Shown here: positions 46,146 to 54,930 of the stretch, one piece after another
Layout: each line of letters begins with the position of its first letter
How positions within the stretch are numbered: the first letter of the stretch is position 1
Origin: Acinetobacter sp. ANC 3781
Lineage (GTDB): Bacteria > Pseudomonadota > Gammaproteobacteria > Pseudomonadales > Moraxellaceae
Direction of reading: 5' to 3'
Length of the DNA stretch: 64,000 bases
Assembly: GCF_004331285.1 (NCBI RefSeq)
Contig: NZ_SJOH01000006.1
Location: 1-64,000 of the forward strand
Made by a program: the position numbers and the translations under genes
The notes under the pieces: generated by a model
What the model was told of the DNA's origin: nothing
What the model saw: only the letters and a program-made list of their open reading frames with translations
Database searches by the model: none

Positions 46146-46231
46146 GCCCGAGTGGTGAAATCGGTAGACACAGGGGATTTAAAATCCCCCGCCCACAAAG
46201 CGTGCCAGTTCGAGTCTGGCCTCGGGCACCA
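46146..46231 (+). tRNA. tRNA-Leu (anticodon UAA)
   Basis: GCCCGAG pairs with CTCGGGC before ACCA, so the CCA end is encoded. The anticodon stem GGGGA/TCCCC encloses TTTAAAA, giving anticodon UAA and reading UUA. The variable arm is long and the T-loop is GTTCGAGTC, so it is a class II leucine tRNA. A terminator follows at 46264-46290. Confidence 0.95.
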
Positions 46232-46263
46232 TTTTAAGTCTTATTAAAATGGTGCAATAAAAG

Positions 46264-46290
46264 ACCCAGCGATAAGCTGGTTTTTTTATA
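46264..46290 (+). terminator. terminator after tRNA-Leu
   Basis: CCAGC and GCTGG pair around GATAA, followed by a run of seven T. Confidence 0.85.
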
Positions 46291-46335
46291 CCTAAATTCT
46301 TAAAATACAATCACTACATCATAAGAAATAAAATA

Positions 46336-46755
46336 ATGAACAAAAACAGAAGACATAGCATTTGGTATGTCAGCCTATTCATCTTGATTATTTCATCTTT
46401 TTGCTACGCAGAAGAATCAGTTAACAAAGAACAAGCTAAGGTTATTTATGATTTATTTTCTGGAACGATTACTCAAGATAAAGATCAACTTATCTTACAT
46501 CGCTGTAGTATAGCCCGAGATCAATTCCTACTTGATTTTAATCATCCTGAAGATGAAATAAAAATCCGCAGATTAATACAACAAGATTCCTATTTTTGGC
46601 TCAATCTAAGAGCCAGAGCTTATGAGAATAATAAGATATACCGTTTAAGAGTAGAGGGAATCTCCGCGGTACATCTTAAAAAAAGCTGTCATCTTTCAGA
46701 TTTATTATCCGATTTAGATAAACTTCCCAAAGGAAAACTAACCAATAGAGAGTGA
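46336..46755 (+). CDS. hypothetical secreted protein
   Basis: 139 residues with a signal peptide (RRHSIWYVSLFILIISSFCY, cleavage probably after CYA). The mature part has two Cys (LHRCSIARDQFLL and KKSCHLSDLL), compatible with one disulfide in the periplasm. No family recognised. Located between tRNA-Leu and a convergent gene. Confidence 0.55.
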   Translation: MNKNRRHSIWYVSLFILIISSFCYAEESVNKEQAKVIYDLFSGTITQDKDQLILHRCSIARDQFLLDFNHPEDEIKIRRLIQQDSYFWLNLRARAYENNKIYRLRVEGISAVHLKKSCHLSDLLSDLDKLPKGKLTNRE

Positions 46756-46756
46756 C

Positions 46757-47071
46757 TTACCACTCTCTATTAGATACTAGTTCTTCCATTTCAATATCCA
46801 TATAACCGTGCTCTTGTACCACCATCATCATGGCCTCAGCAATATAATCGGCTGCAGTATCATCTAAGGATGAATCTAGATCTTCAAACTGGGGTTTCAT
46901 CTTATTAATTAAAACAACGGTTTCGGCAGCAAAACGATAAATTTCCACTTCAGACAAATCAGACTTTGCGACTTTCTTTGCAAACTGTTTAATAACCTGC
47001 TTAATTTCCGCTACCAGAATATCTGGATAATATTCATCATCAAACATGGGGAGAAGTAAATCTTCAAACAT
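46757..47071 (-). CDS. DUF5713-like protein
   Basis: About 104 residues, acidic. DDEYYPDILVAEIKQVIKQF near the start and IEMEELVSNREW at the end resemble the DUF5713 pattern, a family without known activity. I place the start at ATG 47071 (family similarity begins there); an in-frame upstream start at 47116 would add 15 residues. It ends 2 bases from the convergent secreted-protein gene. Resemblance is from memory of the family and not checked. Confidence 0.6.
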   Translation of the reverse strand: MFEDLLLPMFDDEYYPDILVAEIKQVIKQFAKKVAKSDLSEVEIYRFAAETVVLINKMKPQFEDLDSSLDDTAADYIAEAMMMVVQEHGYMDIEMEELVSNREW

Positions 47072-47504
47072 ACAACACTCAAAAAAGACACGCATTAAAG
47101 CGAGCCTGTATAACATAAAGCAACATAATTACCAAACCAAACCACAAAAAAGAGAGGGGACTTTACCTATATTCTATTTTATTCACACTTCTTACATTCA
47201 ATTACGCTTGGCTCATTACCTGCCAAATTGCCTCACTGATTGCTTTTCTAAAATATTCACTAATTCTATCTAAACCTAAAATAGATTATTTTCATATTTA
47301 CTCTTCCTTTCTGTAGTTAAGGCATACTAAAAGATAATTAGACTTGCAACCTTTCTCACAATATAAACTAAACAACTAATTTATTTAAATTTTTAAATTT
47401 AATGTAGGGGTTTGGTTGAGTTTTCGATACATTCGATAGCCTTACTAGGATTTAAATAAAACTTACTTTATAAAATAAAAACATGATTTTTATAGGGAAA
47501 TGTT
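47072..47504. other. gap without gene
   Basis: About 430 bases, AT-rich, with no ribosome site plus open frame of note; likely holds the promoter of the lipoprotein at 47505. Confidence 0.4.
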
Positions 47505-48059
47505 ATGAAAGCCATTTTAGTTACATTTCTTGGAATAACCTTAGCAGCATGCTCTACAACACCAATGAAAGATACTCACAAAAATATTATTTCTGAACCC
47601 GAAGTAATAGCGGCACAGCAAGCTTGGTGTAAAGCATTACTTGATATCAGTTCAATCTACGATAAAAGCGGAAAACAAGCAGCAAATGATCTCGCCAGTA
47701 AAGTGATTGATACTGCATATTTTTATCAGGATGGCCCTGTTTTATTTAAACCCACATTAGCCACCAATCCACAAACATTCAGAACCACAAAACAAGGTGC
47801 TTTATCTTATTTCGTGGGAGGAGATCCAAATTTTCCGAGTGACAAAGGGTTTGCACTCGGTGGGTGGCAAAAATGCGAAATCGATAATGCAGCTATAAAT
47901 ATATCGGGTAACAGTGCGACCACTTTAGGCAAAGTTCACTTCACCAATAAGAATGGCGAAGTCACTACTGTAGATAAAACCTGGAAATTTGTAAAAGATA
48001 ATGCAGGTAAATTACGAATCGTTGTTCACCATTCTTCGCTTGAGCATAAAGACAAATAA
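47505..48059 (+). CDS. NTF2-like (SnoaL/CaMKII-AD type) lipoprotein
   Basis: 184 residues. The lipoprotein signal ends LAAC with Cys16, so it is anchored to the envelope. The mature part matches NTF2-fold association domains: QQAWCKALLDISSIYDKSGK opening helix, FYQDGPVLFKPTLATNPQTF, and the final strand KFVKDNAGKLRIVVHHSSLE with the characteristic HHSS. Such domains often oligomerise or bind small ligands; function in this bacterium is unknown. Ribosome site is AGGG upstream; followed by a terminator. Confidence 0.75.
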   Translation: MKAILVTFLGITLAACSTTPMKDTHKNIISEPEVIAAQQAWCKALLDISSIYDKSGKQAANDLASKVIDTAYFYQDGPVLFKPTLATNPQTFRTTKQGALSYFVGGDPNFPSDKGFALGGWQKCEIDNAAINISGNSATTLGKVHFTNKNGEVTTVDKTWKFVKDNAGKLRIVVHHSSLEHKDK

Positions 48060-48074
48060 TTACATCTTTAAAGC

Positions 48075-48108
48075 AAAAAAAAGCTCGACCCCCTTATTGA
48101 GCTTTTCT
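48075..48108. terminator. bidirectional terminator, lipoprotein / folP
   Basis: AAAAGCTC and GAGCTTTT pair around a 12-base loop between convergent genes. Confidence 0.7.
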
Positions 48109-48111
48109 TAT

Positions 48112-48969
48112 TTACAGACCTAGATGATTCACTGCATTCCACACTTTAATTGCATCTGACATCGCTTTGACATCGTGTGCACGTACCATACAAGCGCCCT
48201 GTTGAATACTGAATAAATGAGCAGCAACAGAACCAACCGCACGATTTTGTGCATCTGCCCCACCCAATGCTTCACCAATGAAACGCTTTCGAGAAAGCGC
48301 AGATAAAATGGGATAACCCATGTCATTTAATTTATAAAATTCATTTAATAATTTTAAATTTTGCTGTGCATTCTTAGCAAAACCAAATCCTGGATCAACC
48401 ATGATATTTTCAGGTTTTATCCCGACTTCTAAAGCATCATCGACACGTTGTTGCAGCTCTTTGATTACATCCGTTGTTACATCAGCATATTGGTTTAAAT
48501 TATTCATTGTGGTTGGTTCACCACGCATATGCATAATGATGACAGGTATATTCAGTTCAGCCGCGGTTTCAAGTGCCTGAGGACGTGTTAACGCCCTAAC
48601 ATCATTCCAGATATGCGCTCCTGCTTGAACTGCTGCACGCATCACTTCCGGTTGTGAAGTATCAATTGAGATAATTACCTCATGTTTCGATAATTCATTC
48701 ACCACAGGCACAACACGACGTATTTCTTCTTCGACTTCTACAGTTGATGCTCCCGGACGTGTTGATTCCCCTCCTACATCAATAACAGTCGCGCCATCCG
48801 CAATCATTTGCAGCGCATAAGCCACGGCTTGATCTTTTCCATTATGCTTTCCACCATCACTAAACGAGTCTGGAGTAACATTTAAAATACCCATCACATG
48901 CGGTTGAGATAAATCCAGACTTATCCGTCCACATTGCAATACTCGTTTTGGTAATGGCATTAACCGCAT
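48112..48969 (-). CDS. folP: dihydropteroate synthase
   Basis: 285 residues. FolP joins p-aminobenzoate to the pterin pyrophosphate in folate synthesis and is the sulfonamide target. The pterin-site motif MGILNVTPDSFSDGG is at 26-40, followed by VIDVGGESTRPGA; the pABA/pterin loop region DPGFGFAKNAQQNLKLL and SRKRFIGEALGGADAQNRAV are intact. AAGGAG is 9 bases before ATG 48969. Third gene of the rlmE-ftsH-folP block, a conserved gammaproteobacterial order. Confidence 0.95.
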   Translation of the reverse strand: MRLMPLPKRVLQCGRISLDLSQPHVMGILNVTPDSFSDGGKHNGKDQAVAYALQMIADGATVIDVGGESTRPGASTVEVEEEIRRVVPVVNELSKHEVIISIDTSQPEVMRAAVQAGAHIWNDVRALTRPQALETAAELNIPVIIMHMRGEPTTMNNLNQYADVTTDVIKELQQRVDDALEVGIKPENIMVDPGFGFAKNAQQNLKLLNEFYKLNDMGYPILSALSRKRFIGEALGGADAQNRAVGSVAAHLFSIQQGACMVRAHDVKAMSDAIKVWNAVNHLGL

Positions 48970-49058
48970 AATAACTCTCCTTAAATATCTAACTCACAGT
49001 GTATCAAGAGTTGGTTTCACTCTAGCTGAAATCTTTTTAAATTCTAAATTTTTAGCAT

Positions 49059-49087
49059 AAAAAAGAGCCTCAATTGAGACTCTTTTT
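49059..49087 (-). terminator. terminator after ftsH
   Basis: AAAAAGAG and CTCTTTTT arms around the self-complementary CTCAATTGAG core, about 20 bases past the ftsH stop; folP may therefore have partly separate expression. Confidence 0.75.
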
Positions 49088-49105
49088 ACACCAAAACCCA
49101 AGTCG

Positions 49106-50995
49106 TTAGCTTGCAGGTAATGGTGGAGGTGTTGCTGGACCATCAGTCGGTGTTACATCAATCACTGGATGATCAGCAATATAGACCTTAGGTGGTTGAG
49201 GTTCACGACCTTCCATAATGTCACGGATTTGATCACGATCAATGGTTTCCCATTCCATCAATGCTTTAACCATCGCATGAGCAACATCTTTTTTACTTTC
49301 TAGGATATCGCGTGCGATTTTATACTGCTCATCTAAAATTCGACGAATTTCACGGTCTACTTCTAGTTGTGTAGTTTCAGAAATACTGCGACTACCAATA
49401 CTTCCCATGAAAGATTGCTGCGCATCTTCTTCATAAACCATCACGCCCATTTTGTCAGACATGCCATATTTGGTGACCATTGCACGTGCCATTTTCGTTG
49501 CACGTTCAAAGTCGTTTGAAGCCCCTGTAGACATCTGATTAATGAATACTTCTTCAGCAATACGACCACCAAACAAAATTGAAAGTTCATTCAACATTTT
49601 GTCTTTATAATGGCTGGTTTGATCAAATTCAGGTAACTGCCAAGTTACACCCAAAGCCCAACCACGCGGCATAATGGTTACTTTATGCACCGGGTCTGTA
49701 CCGGGTAAACTTTCAGCAACAATCGCATGACCGGCTTCATGATAGGCCGTAGCTCGACGCTCTTCGTCACGAAGCACCATCGATTTACGCTCTGGCCCCA
49801 TGTACAACTTGTCTTTTGCATCCTCAAAGTCATGCATATCGACTGTGTTTTTGTTGCGACGTGCTGCAAAAAGTGCCGCTTCGTTCACAAGATTCGCCAA
49901 TTGTGCACCTGAGAAACCTGGTGTACCACGTGCAAGAACTTTTACATCTACACCTGTTACAGAAGGCAATTTTTTCATGTGAACATTAAGAATTTGTTCG
50001 CGACCTTTAATGTCTGGAAGACCCACCATCACTTGACGGTCAAAACGTCCTGGACGAAGTAAGGCTTTATCCAGTACATCTGCGCGGTTAGTTGCAGCGA
50101 TTACAATAATACCCTCGTTACCTTCAAAACCATCCATCTCTACAAGCATCTGATTCAGTGTTTGTTCACGTTCATCGTGACCACCACCGGTACCTGAACC
50201 ACGGTGACGACCGACTGCATCAATCTCATCAATAAAGATAATACATGGTGCATGGCGTTTTGCTTGTTCAAACATATCACGGACACGAGACGCACCCACA
50301 CCGACGAACATTTCAACGAAGTCAGAACCAGAAATACTAAAGAAAGGAACTTTTGCTTCACCAGCAATGGCTTTGGCAAGTAAAGTTTTACCTGTACCTG
50401 GGGGACCGACCATTAAAACACCACGTGGAATACTTGCACCCAGACGTTTAAATTTGGTTGGGTCTTTCAGGAAATCGACAATTTCCACCACTTCTTGTTT
50501 AGCTTCATCACAGCCCGCAACATCTGAAAAAGTGACTTTAATTTGGTCTTCAGAAAGCATTTTGGCTTTTGACTTACCAAAACTCATCGGGCCACTTTTA
50601 CCACCTGCACCACCACCCATGTTTCGCATAAAGAACATGAATAACAAAATGATTAAAAGTACAGGGAAGCTGGCGATAAGAAGTTGCATCAACAAGCCTT
50701 GACGCGCAGGTGCAGTACCCTCTACGACCACACCCTGTTTGATGAGGCTTGGCATAAGTTCCGGGTCTTGAATTGCAGGACGAATACTCTCAAACTCTGA
50801 ACCGTTTGTTTTTTCACCACGAATTCTTTCACCATCAATCGTGACTTGCTTAATTTGACCAGCATTCACCGCTGAAACAAACTCTGAATAATTCATTGCA
50901 GTCGGTTGATTGCGGTCACTGATGTTGCTGAAAATCAGAATCAGCACACCGAGTATAACCAGCCACAAAACGGCATTCTTGAAGAGATCGCTCAA
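49106..50995 (-). CDS. ftsH: ATP-dependent zinc metalloprotease FtsH
   Basis: 629 residues. FtsH degrades damaged membrane proteins and specific cytosolic regulators. Two N-terminal membrane helices (about 9-24 and 103-123) enclose a periplasmic part; Walker A GPPGTGKT is at 197-204, the second region of homology [20 protein letters not shown] about 301-320, and the HEAGH zinc site at 419-423. The Pro-rich tail is short. Lies 132 bases downstream of rlmE and upstream of folP. A terminator sits between ftsH and folP. Confidence 0.96.
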   Translation of the reverse strand: MSDLFKNAVLWLVILGVLILIFSNISDRNQPTAMNYSEFVSAVNAGQIKQVTIDGERIRGEKTNGSEFESIRPAIQDPELMPSLIKQGVVVEGTAPARQGLLMQLLIASFPVLLIILLFMFFMRNMGGGAGGKSGPMSFGKSKAKMLSEDQIKVTFSDVAGCDEAKQEVVEIVDFLKDPTKFKRLGASIPRGVLMVGPPGTGKTLLAKAIAGEAKVPFFSISGSDFVEMFVGVGASRVRDMFEQAKRHAPCIIFIDEIDAVGRHRGSGTGGGHDEREQTLNQMLVEMDGFEGNEGIIVIAATNRADVLDKALLRPGRFDRQVMVGLPDIKGREQILNVHMKKLPSVTGVDVKVLARGTPGFSGAQLANLVNEAALFAARRNKNTVDMHDFEDAKDKLYMGPERKSMVLRDEERRATAYHEAGHAIVAESLPGTDPVHKVTIMPRGWALGVTWQLPEFDQTSHYKDKMLNELSILFGGRIAEEVFINQMSTGASNDFERATKMARAMVTKYGMSDKMGVMVYEEDAQQSFMGSIGSRSISETTQLEVDREIRRILDEQYKIARDILESKKDVAHAMVKALMEWETIDRDQIRDIMEGREPQPPKVYIADHPVIDVTPTDGPATPPPLPAS

Positions 50996-51127
50996 AGCTT
51001 TATTCCCATATCAATCTAATTTGATCATGCCCAAAAACGGGTGACCCTAATTTAAGCTGAAGATCAGCTTTGCAATATTTTAAAAATGTACAAAATGCAC
51101 AATTTTTAACGTCTTGGCAAGTAAACT

Positions 51128-51778
51128 TTATTTAGAAGCCTTCTTGCGCCCTTGTCCGATCAAAAATACTTCTTTAGAACGGGCACGTGAAGCAGCAGGT
51201 TTTGATGTTTTTAATACATCAAAGCTATCTACAACTTGTTTACGGAATTCATCAAATCCTGTGCCCTGGAAAACCTTGACTACAAATTGCCCTTTAGGTC
51301 CTAGAACCTTGTTGGCAAAATCTAAAGCAAGTTCACACAAGTAAATCTGACGCGGTTGATCTACAGCCTTATTACCTGATGTATTGGGGGCCATATCTGA
51401 AATTACAACGTCTACGGTCCGTCCGTTTAAAAGATTTAACAATTTTTCGAAAACTTCTTCTTCCCGAAAGTCACCTTGTAAAAAAGTTACATCAGGCAAT
51501 GCATCCATTTCCAAGATATCTGAAGCGATCAGCAAACCTTTATCGCCGACCAATTTTCCGGCAATTTGCGACCAACTACCTGGTGCAGCACCCAGGTCTA
51601 CAACTGTCATGCCTGGTTTAATAATTTTATATTTTTCTTGCATTTCAAGAAGCTTATACGCAGCACGCGCACGGTAGCCTTCCTTCTGTGCTTTTTTCAC
51701 AAACGGATCGTCTAAGTGCTCGCGCATCCAATCTCGACTGCTTTTCGATAACTTTTGGTTGGTAATGCGTGTTGCCAT
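51128..51778 (-). CDS. rlmE: 23S rRNA (uridine-2552 2'-O) methyltransferase RlmE
   Basis: 216 residues, normal for RlmE (FtsJ/RrmJ). It methylates U2552 in the ribosomal A-loop. The SAM motif [20 protein letters not shown] and the catalytic-site segments [35 protein letters not shown] and [16 protein letters not shown] are intact. A Lys/Arg-rich N-terminus ([20 protein letters not shown]) precedes them. Opens the minus-strand block rlmE-ftsH-folP; yhbY is divergent from it. Confidence 0.95.
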   Translation of the reverse strand: MATRITNQKLSKSSRDWMREHLDDPFVKKAQKEGYRARAAYKLLEMQEKYKIIKPGMTVVDLGAAPGSWSQIAGKLVGDKGLLIASDILEMDALPDVTFLQGDFREEEVFEKLLNLLNGRTVDVVISDMAPNTSGNKAVDQPRQIYLCELALDFANKVLGPKGQFVVKVFQGTGFDEFRKQVVDSFDVLKTSKPAASRARSKEVFLIGQGRKKASK

Positions 51779-51935
51779 AACTCTCTAAATAATAAAAAAC
51801 TTCTAATTTATTATTGTACGTGAAAAATGCCATAGTTGCAGTATACATCTGTATCTAAATCTGATCTTTGGTATGTTTTTTTCAATCACTGAAATCGATT
51901 ATTTCACAGAATATAAAGCGTTTAAATGTGAGATT

Positions 51936-51944
51936 TGCTATACT
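51936..51944 (+). promoter_or_regulatory. possible extended -10 promoter for yhbY
   Basis: TGCTATACT matches an extended -10 element (TGn plus TATACT, the hexamer at 51939-51944), about 28 bases before the yhbY ATG. No good -35 box is seen. Confidence 0.4.
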
Positions 51945-51972
51945 AGGCCGTTTTTAAAATTAGGTTATCTTT

Positions 51973-52296
51973 ATGGCGGCTTTATCAATTCAGGAACGCA
52001 AGCGTTTGCGTCAAATCGGACATGCACTTAACCCAGTGGTTATGTTGGGCGGTCAAGGTTTGACTGAAAATGTCATCGAAGAAACAAACCGTGCTTTAAA
52101 TGATCATGAACTGATTAAAGTTAAAATTGCCGGTGAAGATCGCGAAGCACGTGTTGCTGCAATTAACGAAATTGCTCAAGTGACTGGCGCTGAGATAGTA
52201 CAAACGATTGGTAAAATTGCGTTGCTTTATAAAAAAGCTGCAAAACAAAATCCAAAACTTTCGAATCTTGTACGCCACGCACATTTGTCTAACTAA
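51973..52296 (+). CDS. yhbY: ribosome assembly RNA-binding protein YhbY
   Basis: 107 residues, one CRM domain: ERKRLRQIGHALNPVVMLGG near the start, ENVIEETNRALNDHELIKVK in the middle and IVQTIGKIALLYKKAAK at the end. Associates with pre-50S ribosomal particles. Divergent from rlmE, as in E. coli. The next gene begins 6 bases downstream, so a two-gene operon is likely. Confidence 0.93.
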   Translation: MAALSIQERKRLRQIGHALNPVVMLGGQGLTENVIEETNRALNDHELIKVKIAGEDREARVAAINEIAQVTGAEIVQTIGKIALLYKKAAKQNPKLSNLVRHAHLSN

Positions 52297-52301
52297 GCTT
52301 T

Positions 52302-52841
52302 ATGGCCAGTTACGAACTTAATGCTTTCGATCGTCGCTTTCAATCCATCTCGTTAGTGGGAGCGATTGAACAACAAGGTCCATATGGTATAAATGTAGGC
52401 TATTGGTTACGTGATCCAAATCAATTCATGCAGTGGCCTGATTTGGTGCAAGGTAATCTACGTCAAGATTTCTTATGGGAACATACCTGTTATGAAATTT
52501 TTATTGGCGTGCAGGGTGAAGATTTCTATCGGGAGATCAACCTCTCCCCTTCACAAGCTTGGCAGGCGTATCAATTCGAAGAATATCGTTATCCTGAAGA
52601 TATGCCTCCGCAAGCTGCAGATGACATTGAACTCAATCAACTCAAACGTACACATTACGGTTTAAATGTAAGTCTGGATTTAACCGAATTTATGTTAAAG
52701 CATAAATTACAATGGTCAAATATGTTCTTGGGTTTAAGTGCTGTACTTAAAACTTCGCAAGGTACCCAATACTACGCAATGCAACATAGCAGTCCGAATG
52801 CAGACTTTCACAACAAACGTGATTGGCTACATCAGTTTTAA
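52302..52841 (+). CDS. DOMON-like domain protein
   Basis: 179 residues, single domain. LWEHTCYEIFIGVQGEDFYR, REINLSPSQAWQAYQFEEYR and GLSAVLKTSQGTQYYAMQHS follow the DOMON-like murB-associated layout. These beta-sandwich proteins can bind sugar or heme ligands; no ligand is assignable here. Six bases after yhbY, so co-transcribed with it. Ends at a strong terminator. Confidence 0.85.
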   Translation: MASYELNAFDRRFQSISLVGAIEQQGPYGINVGYWLRDPNQFMQWPDLVQGNLRQDFLWEHTCYEIFIGVQGEDFYREINLSPSQAWQAYQFEEYRYPEDMPPQAADDIELNQLKRTHYGLNVSLDLTEFMLKHKLQWSNMFLGLSAVLKTSQGTQYYAMQHSSPNADFHNKRDWLHQF

Positions 52842-52866
52842 ACCAGAACATTGATATTTGAAAAAT

Positions 52867-52897
52867 AAAAAAGTGAGGCAGACGGCCTCACTTTTTT
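52867..52897 (+). terminator. terminator after yhbY operon
   Basis: AAAAAGTGAGGC and GCCTCACTTTTT pair around a short loop. Confidence 0.88.
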
Positions 52898-52959
52898 ATG
52901 CTTTCAATTTTATGTTTTCAATACTTGGGTTCAGGAAATATTGTATATCCCTCTCTTAG

Positions 52960-52980
52960 TTTTGCATTTTGCATTTTGCA
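52960..52980. repeat. short tandem repeat, TTTTGCA x3
   Basis: Three exact copies of the 7-mer TTTTGCA sit just outside the stop codon of the coiled-coil gene. It could vary in copy number by slippage, but it does not alter a reading frame as placed. Confidence 0.7.
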
Positions 52981-52992
52981 TTGAACAATAAA

Positions 52993-53466
52993 TCAGCTTT
53001 TTAATGTTGGTTTTTCTTCAGCTTTAACAGAAACCTTTTTCCATGCATCTAAAGTATGCTCTTTTGAACGCTTGAAGGTTTCAGTTAAATGATCTTTATG
53101 TTTAACAGAAATCTGGCTTACATCCTCTTTTAATTCTTTACCCAATTTGGATAAATCCTCAATCACTGCATTGAATTCGGTTTTCACAAACTCCTTCAAC
53201 TCAGTTAAATCTTTTTGTGAAAAATTCAATTGTTTTTTAATGGTATCAATGCGTTGTAGCAGATCCTGTTTCAGATTTTGAACTTGATCTTGTACATTGG
53301 CCTGCAGTTCTTTGGCATCAGCCTTAATATTTTCAGCCGACTCAGTTACTGTTTCGGTTACCTTTTGCTTTGCCTCTTTAGATGCTTGCTCCAACTTTTC
53401 AGCACTATCAGCAACTACCTCTTTTAAGGCAGGTTTAGCTTTAACTTGTTTTTGTTCTGTAGTCAT
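52993..53466 (-). CDS. coiled-coil protein (phasin/apolipoprotein-like)
   Basis: 157 residues, Lys/Glu-rich with near-continuous amphipathic helix: SAEKLEQASKEAKQKVTETV, KADAKELQANVQDQVQNLKQ, FSQKDLTELKEFVKTEFNAV. This resembles phasins or LEA/apolipoprotein-like surface-coating proteins, which bind polymer granules or membranes; no such polymer genes are in the window, so the partner is open. AAGG lies upstream of ATG. It sits alone between the yhbY operon and carA, divergent from carA. Confidence 0.7.
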   Translation of the reverse strand: MTTEQKQVKAKPALKEVVADSAEKLEQASKEAKQKVTETVTESAENIKADAKELQANVQDQVQNLKQDLLQRIDTIKKQLNFSQKDLTELKEFVKTEFNAVIEDLSKLGKELKEDVSQISVKHKDHLTETFKRSKEHTLDAWKKVSVKAEEKPTLKS

Positions 53467-53638
53467 GGCCTTGTTCCTATCGTTATTGGATGAGAGCTAT
53501 AGACTAGTCGATTTGATAAAATTTAAGTTTTGATTTGTCAGACAATTATTATTTGCTTACATTTTACATACACTGTCTACAAACAGACTTTTGTTTAAAA
53601 CACAAGGTATTTATCTTTCATATTCGGGATAAATAGCA

Positions 53639-53667
53639 TGGACTTCAACAGGTCGACTGCGTATAAT
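53639..53667 (+). promoter_or_regulatory. sigma-70 promoter of carAB
   Basis: TGGACT (53639-53644), a 17-base spacer and a perfect TATAAT (53662-53667). Transcription would begin near 53674, giving a leader of about 100 bases before carA. Confidence 0.75.
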
Positions 53668-53682
53668 GCCGTGTTAAGTTCA

Positions 53683-53750
53683 AGCGAGCAGACATAGGGA
53701 GGGTTGGTTAAAAAAATAGCCTTCCTTTTTTTTCGTCTTCTCGCTTTTTT
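53683..53750 (+). promoter_or_regulatory. attenuator-like nested hairpins in carA leader
   Basis: Inner stem GGAGGG (53698-53703) with CCTTCC (53720-53725) is followed by eight T. An outer stem AGCGAG plus AGAC (53683-53693) with GTCT plus CTCGCT (53735-53745) is followed by six T. Both would form intrinsic-terminator shapes inside the transcript leader, 30-50 bases before the carA start. Confidence 0.6.
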
Positions 53751-53776
53751 ACAGCCTAAATTTCAGGAGCTTTGGT

Positions 53777-54916
53777 TTGAGCACTCCCGCCATTTTAGCC
53801 CTCGCAGATGGAACGATCTTTAAAGGTACGTCTATCGGTGCATCGGGTAGTACGACTGGTGAAGTCGTTTTTAATACAGCAATGACTGGCTATCAAGAAA
53901 TTTTGACTGACCCGAGTTATGCACAGCAACTTGTGACTTTGACTTACCCGCATATTGGTAATACAGGTTGTAATGATGAAGACGCTGAGTCAGGTCGAAT
54001 TCATAAAGTATGGGCAAACGGTTTAATTATCCGTGACCTTCCTTTATTGCATAGCAACTTCCGTGCGAATCAATCTTTGGGTGAATATCTTCAACAACAT
54101 AATGTTGTTGCAATTGCCGATATTGATACACGTAAATTGACCAGAATTTTACGTGCCAAGGGCGCGCAGAATGGTTGCATCCTTGCCGGTGAAAACATTA
54201 CAGAAGAAGAGGCTTTAGAAAAAGCACGTGCATTTGGCGGTTTAAACGGTTTAGACCTGGCGAAAGAATGCTGTGACCCGGCCGGTTTTGAATGGACTGA
54301 AGGTTCTTGGGCACTTGGCCAAGGCTTCTCTCAACCTGAACTTAAATTCCATGTGATTGCATATGATTACGGTGTCAAAACCAACATCTTACGTATGCTG
54401 ACTGATCGCGGATGCAAACTAACTGTAGTTCCAGCTCAAACGCCTGCAGAAAAAGTTCTCGCATTAAATCCGGATGGTGTGTTCTTGTCGAACGGTCCTG
54501 GCGATCCAGCTGCATGTGATTATGCAATTGAAGCGGTAAAAACGATTGTTGAAACCACCAACTTACCTGTATTTGGTATCTGTTTAGGTCACCAGATCCT
54601 TGCGCTTGCTTCTGGTGCTAAAACTGTGAAAATGCCTCACGGTCACCACGGTGCAAACCATCCTGTACAAAATCTTGAAGATGGTACAGTGATGATTACT
54701 TCTCAAAACCACGGCTTTGCAGTGGAAATTGATACTCTACCTGCAAACCTGAAAGCGACGCACATCTCATTGTTCGACCAAACCCTCCAGGGTATGCATC
54801 GCACGGATAAACCAGCGTTCAGCTTCCAGGGTCACCCTGAAGCGAGTCCTGGTCCACATGACTGTGCCCCTTTGTTCGATCATTTCATCGAACTTATCGA
54901 AGCGTCTAAGAAGTAA
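53777..54916 (+). CDS. carA: carbamoyl-phosphate synthase small subunit
   Basis: 379 residues starting at a TTG codon (53777), with AGGAG 7 bases upstream; homology to E. coli CarA begins right there, so TTG is the real start, as is also reported for E. coli carA. CarA is the glutaminase that supplies ammonia to CarB for carbamoyl phosphate, feeding arginine and pyrimidine synthesis. The catalytic triad is Cys269 (FGICLGHQ), His353 and Glu355 (QGHPEASPG). Fifteen bases separate it from carB. Controlled by the leader hairpins described at 53683-53750. Confidence 0.96.
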   Translation: MSTPAILALADGTIFKGTSIGASGSTTGEVVFNTAMTGYQEILTDPSYAQQLVTLTYPHIGNTGCNDEDAESGRIHKVWANGLIIRDLPLLHSNFRANQSLGEYLQQHNVVAIADIDTRKLTRILRAKGAQNGCILAGENITEEEALEKARAFGGLNGLDLAKECCDPAGFEWTEGSWALGQGFSQPELKFHVIAYDYGVKTNILRMLTDRGCKLTVVPAQTPAEKVLALNPDGVFLSNGPGDPAACDYAIEAVKTIVETTNLPVFGICLGHQILALASGAKTVKMPHGHHGANHPVQNLEDGTVMITSQNHGFAVEIDTLPANLKATHISLFDQTLQGMHRTDKPAFSFQGHPEASPGPHDCAPLFDHFIELIEASKK

Positions 54917-54930
54917 TTAAGGAAGCGATC

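Noticed and set aside
53638..53697. possible 19-codon leader peptide before carA
   Set aside because: Its ATG would overlap the predicted -35 box, so it begins before the likely start of transcription.
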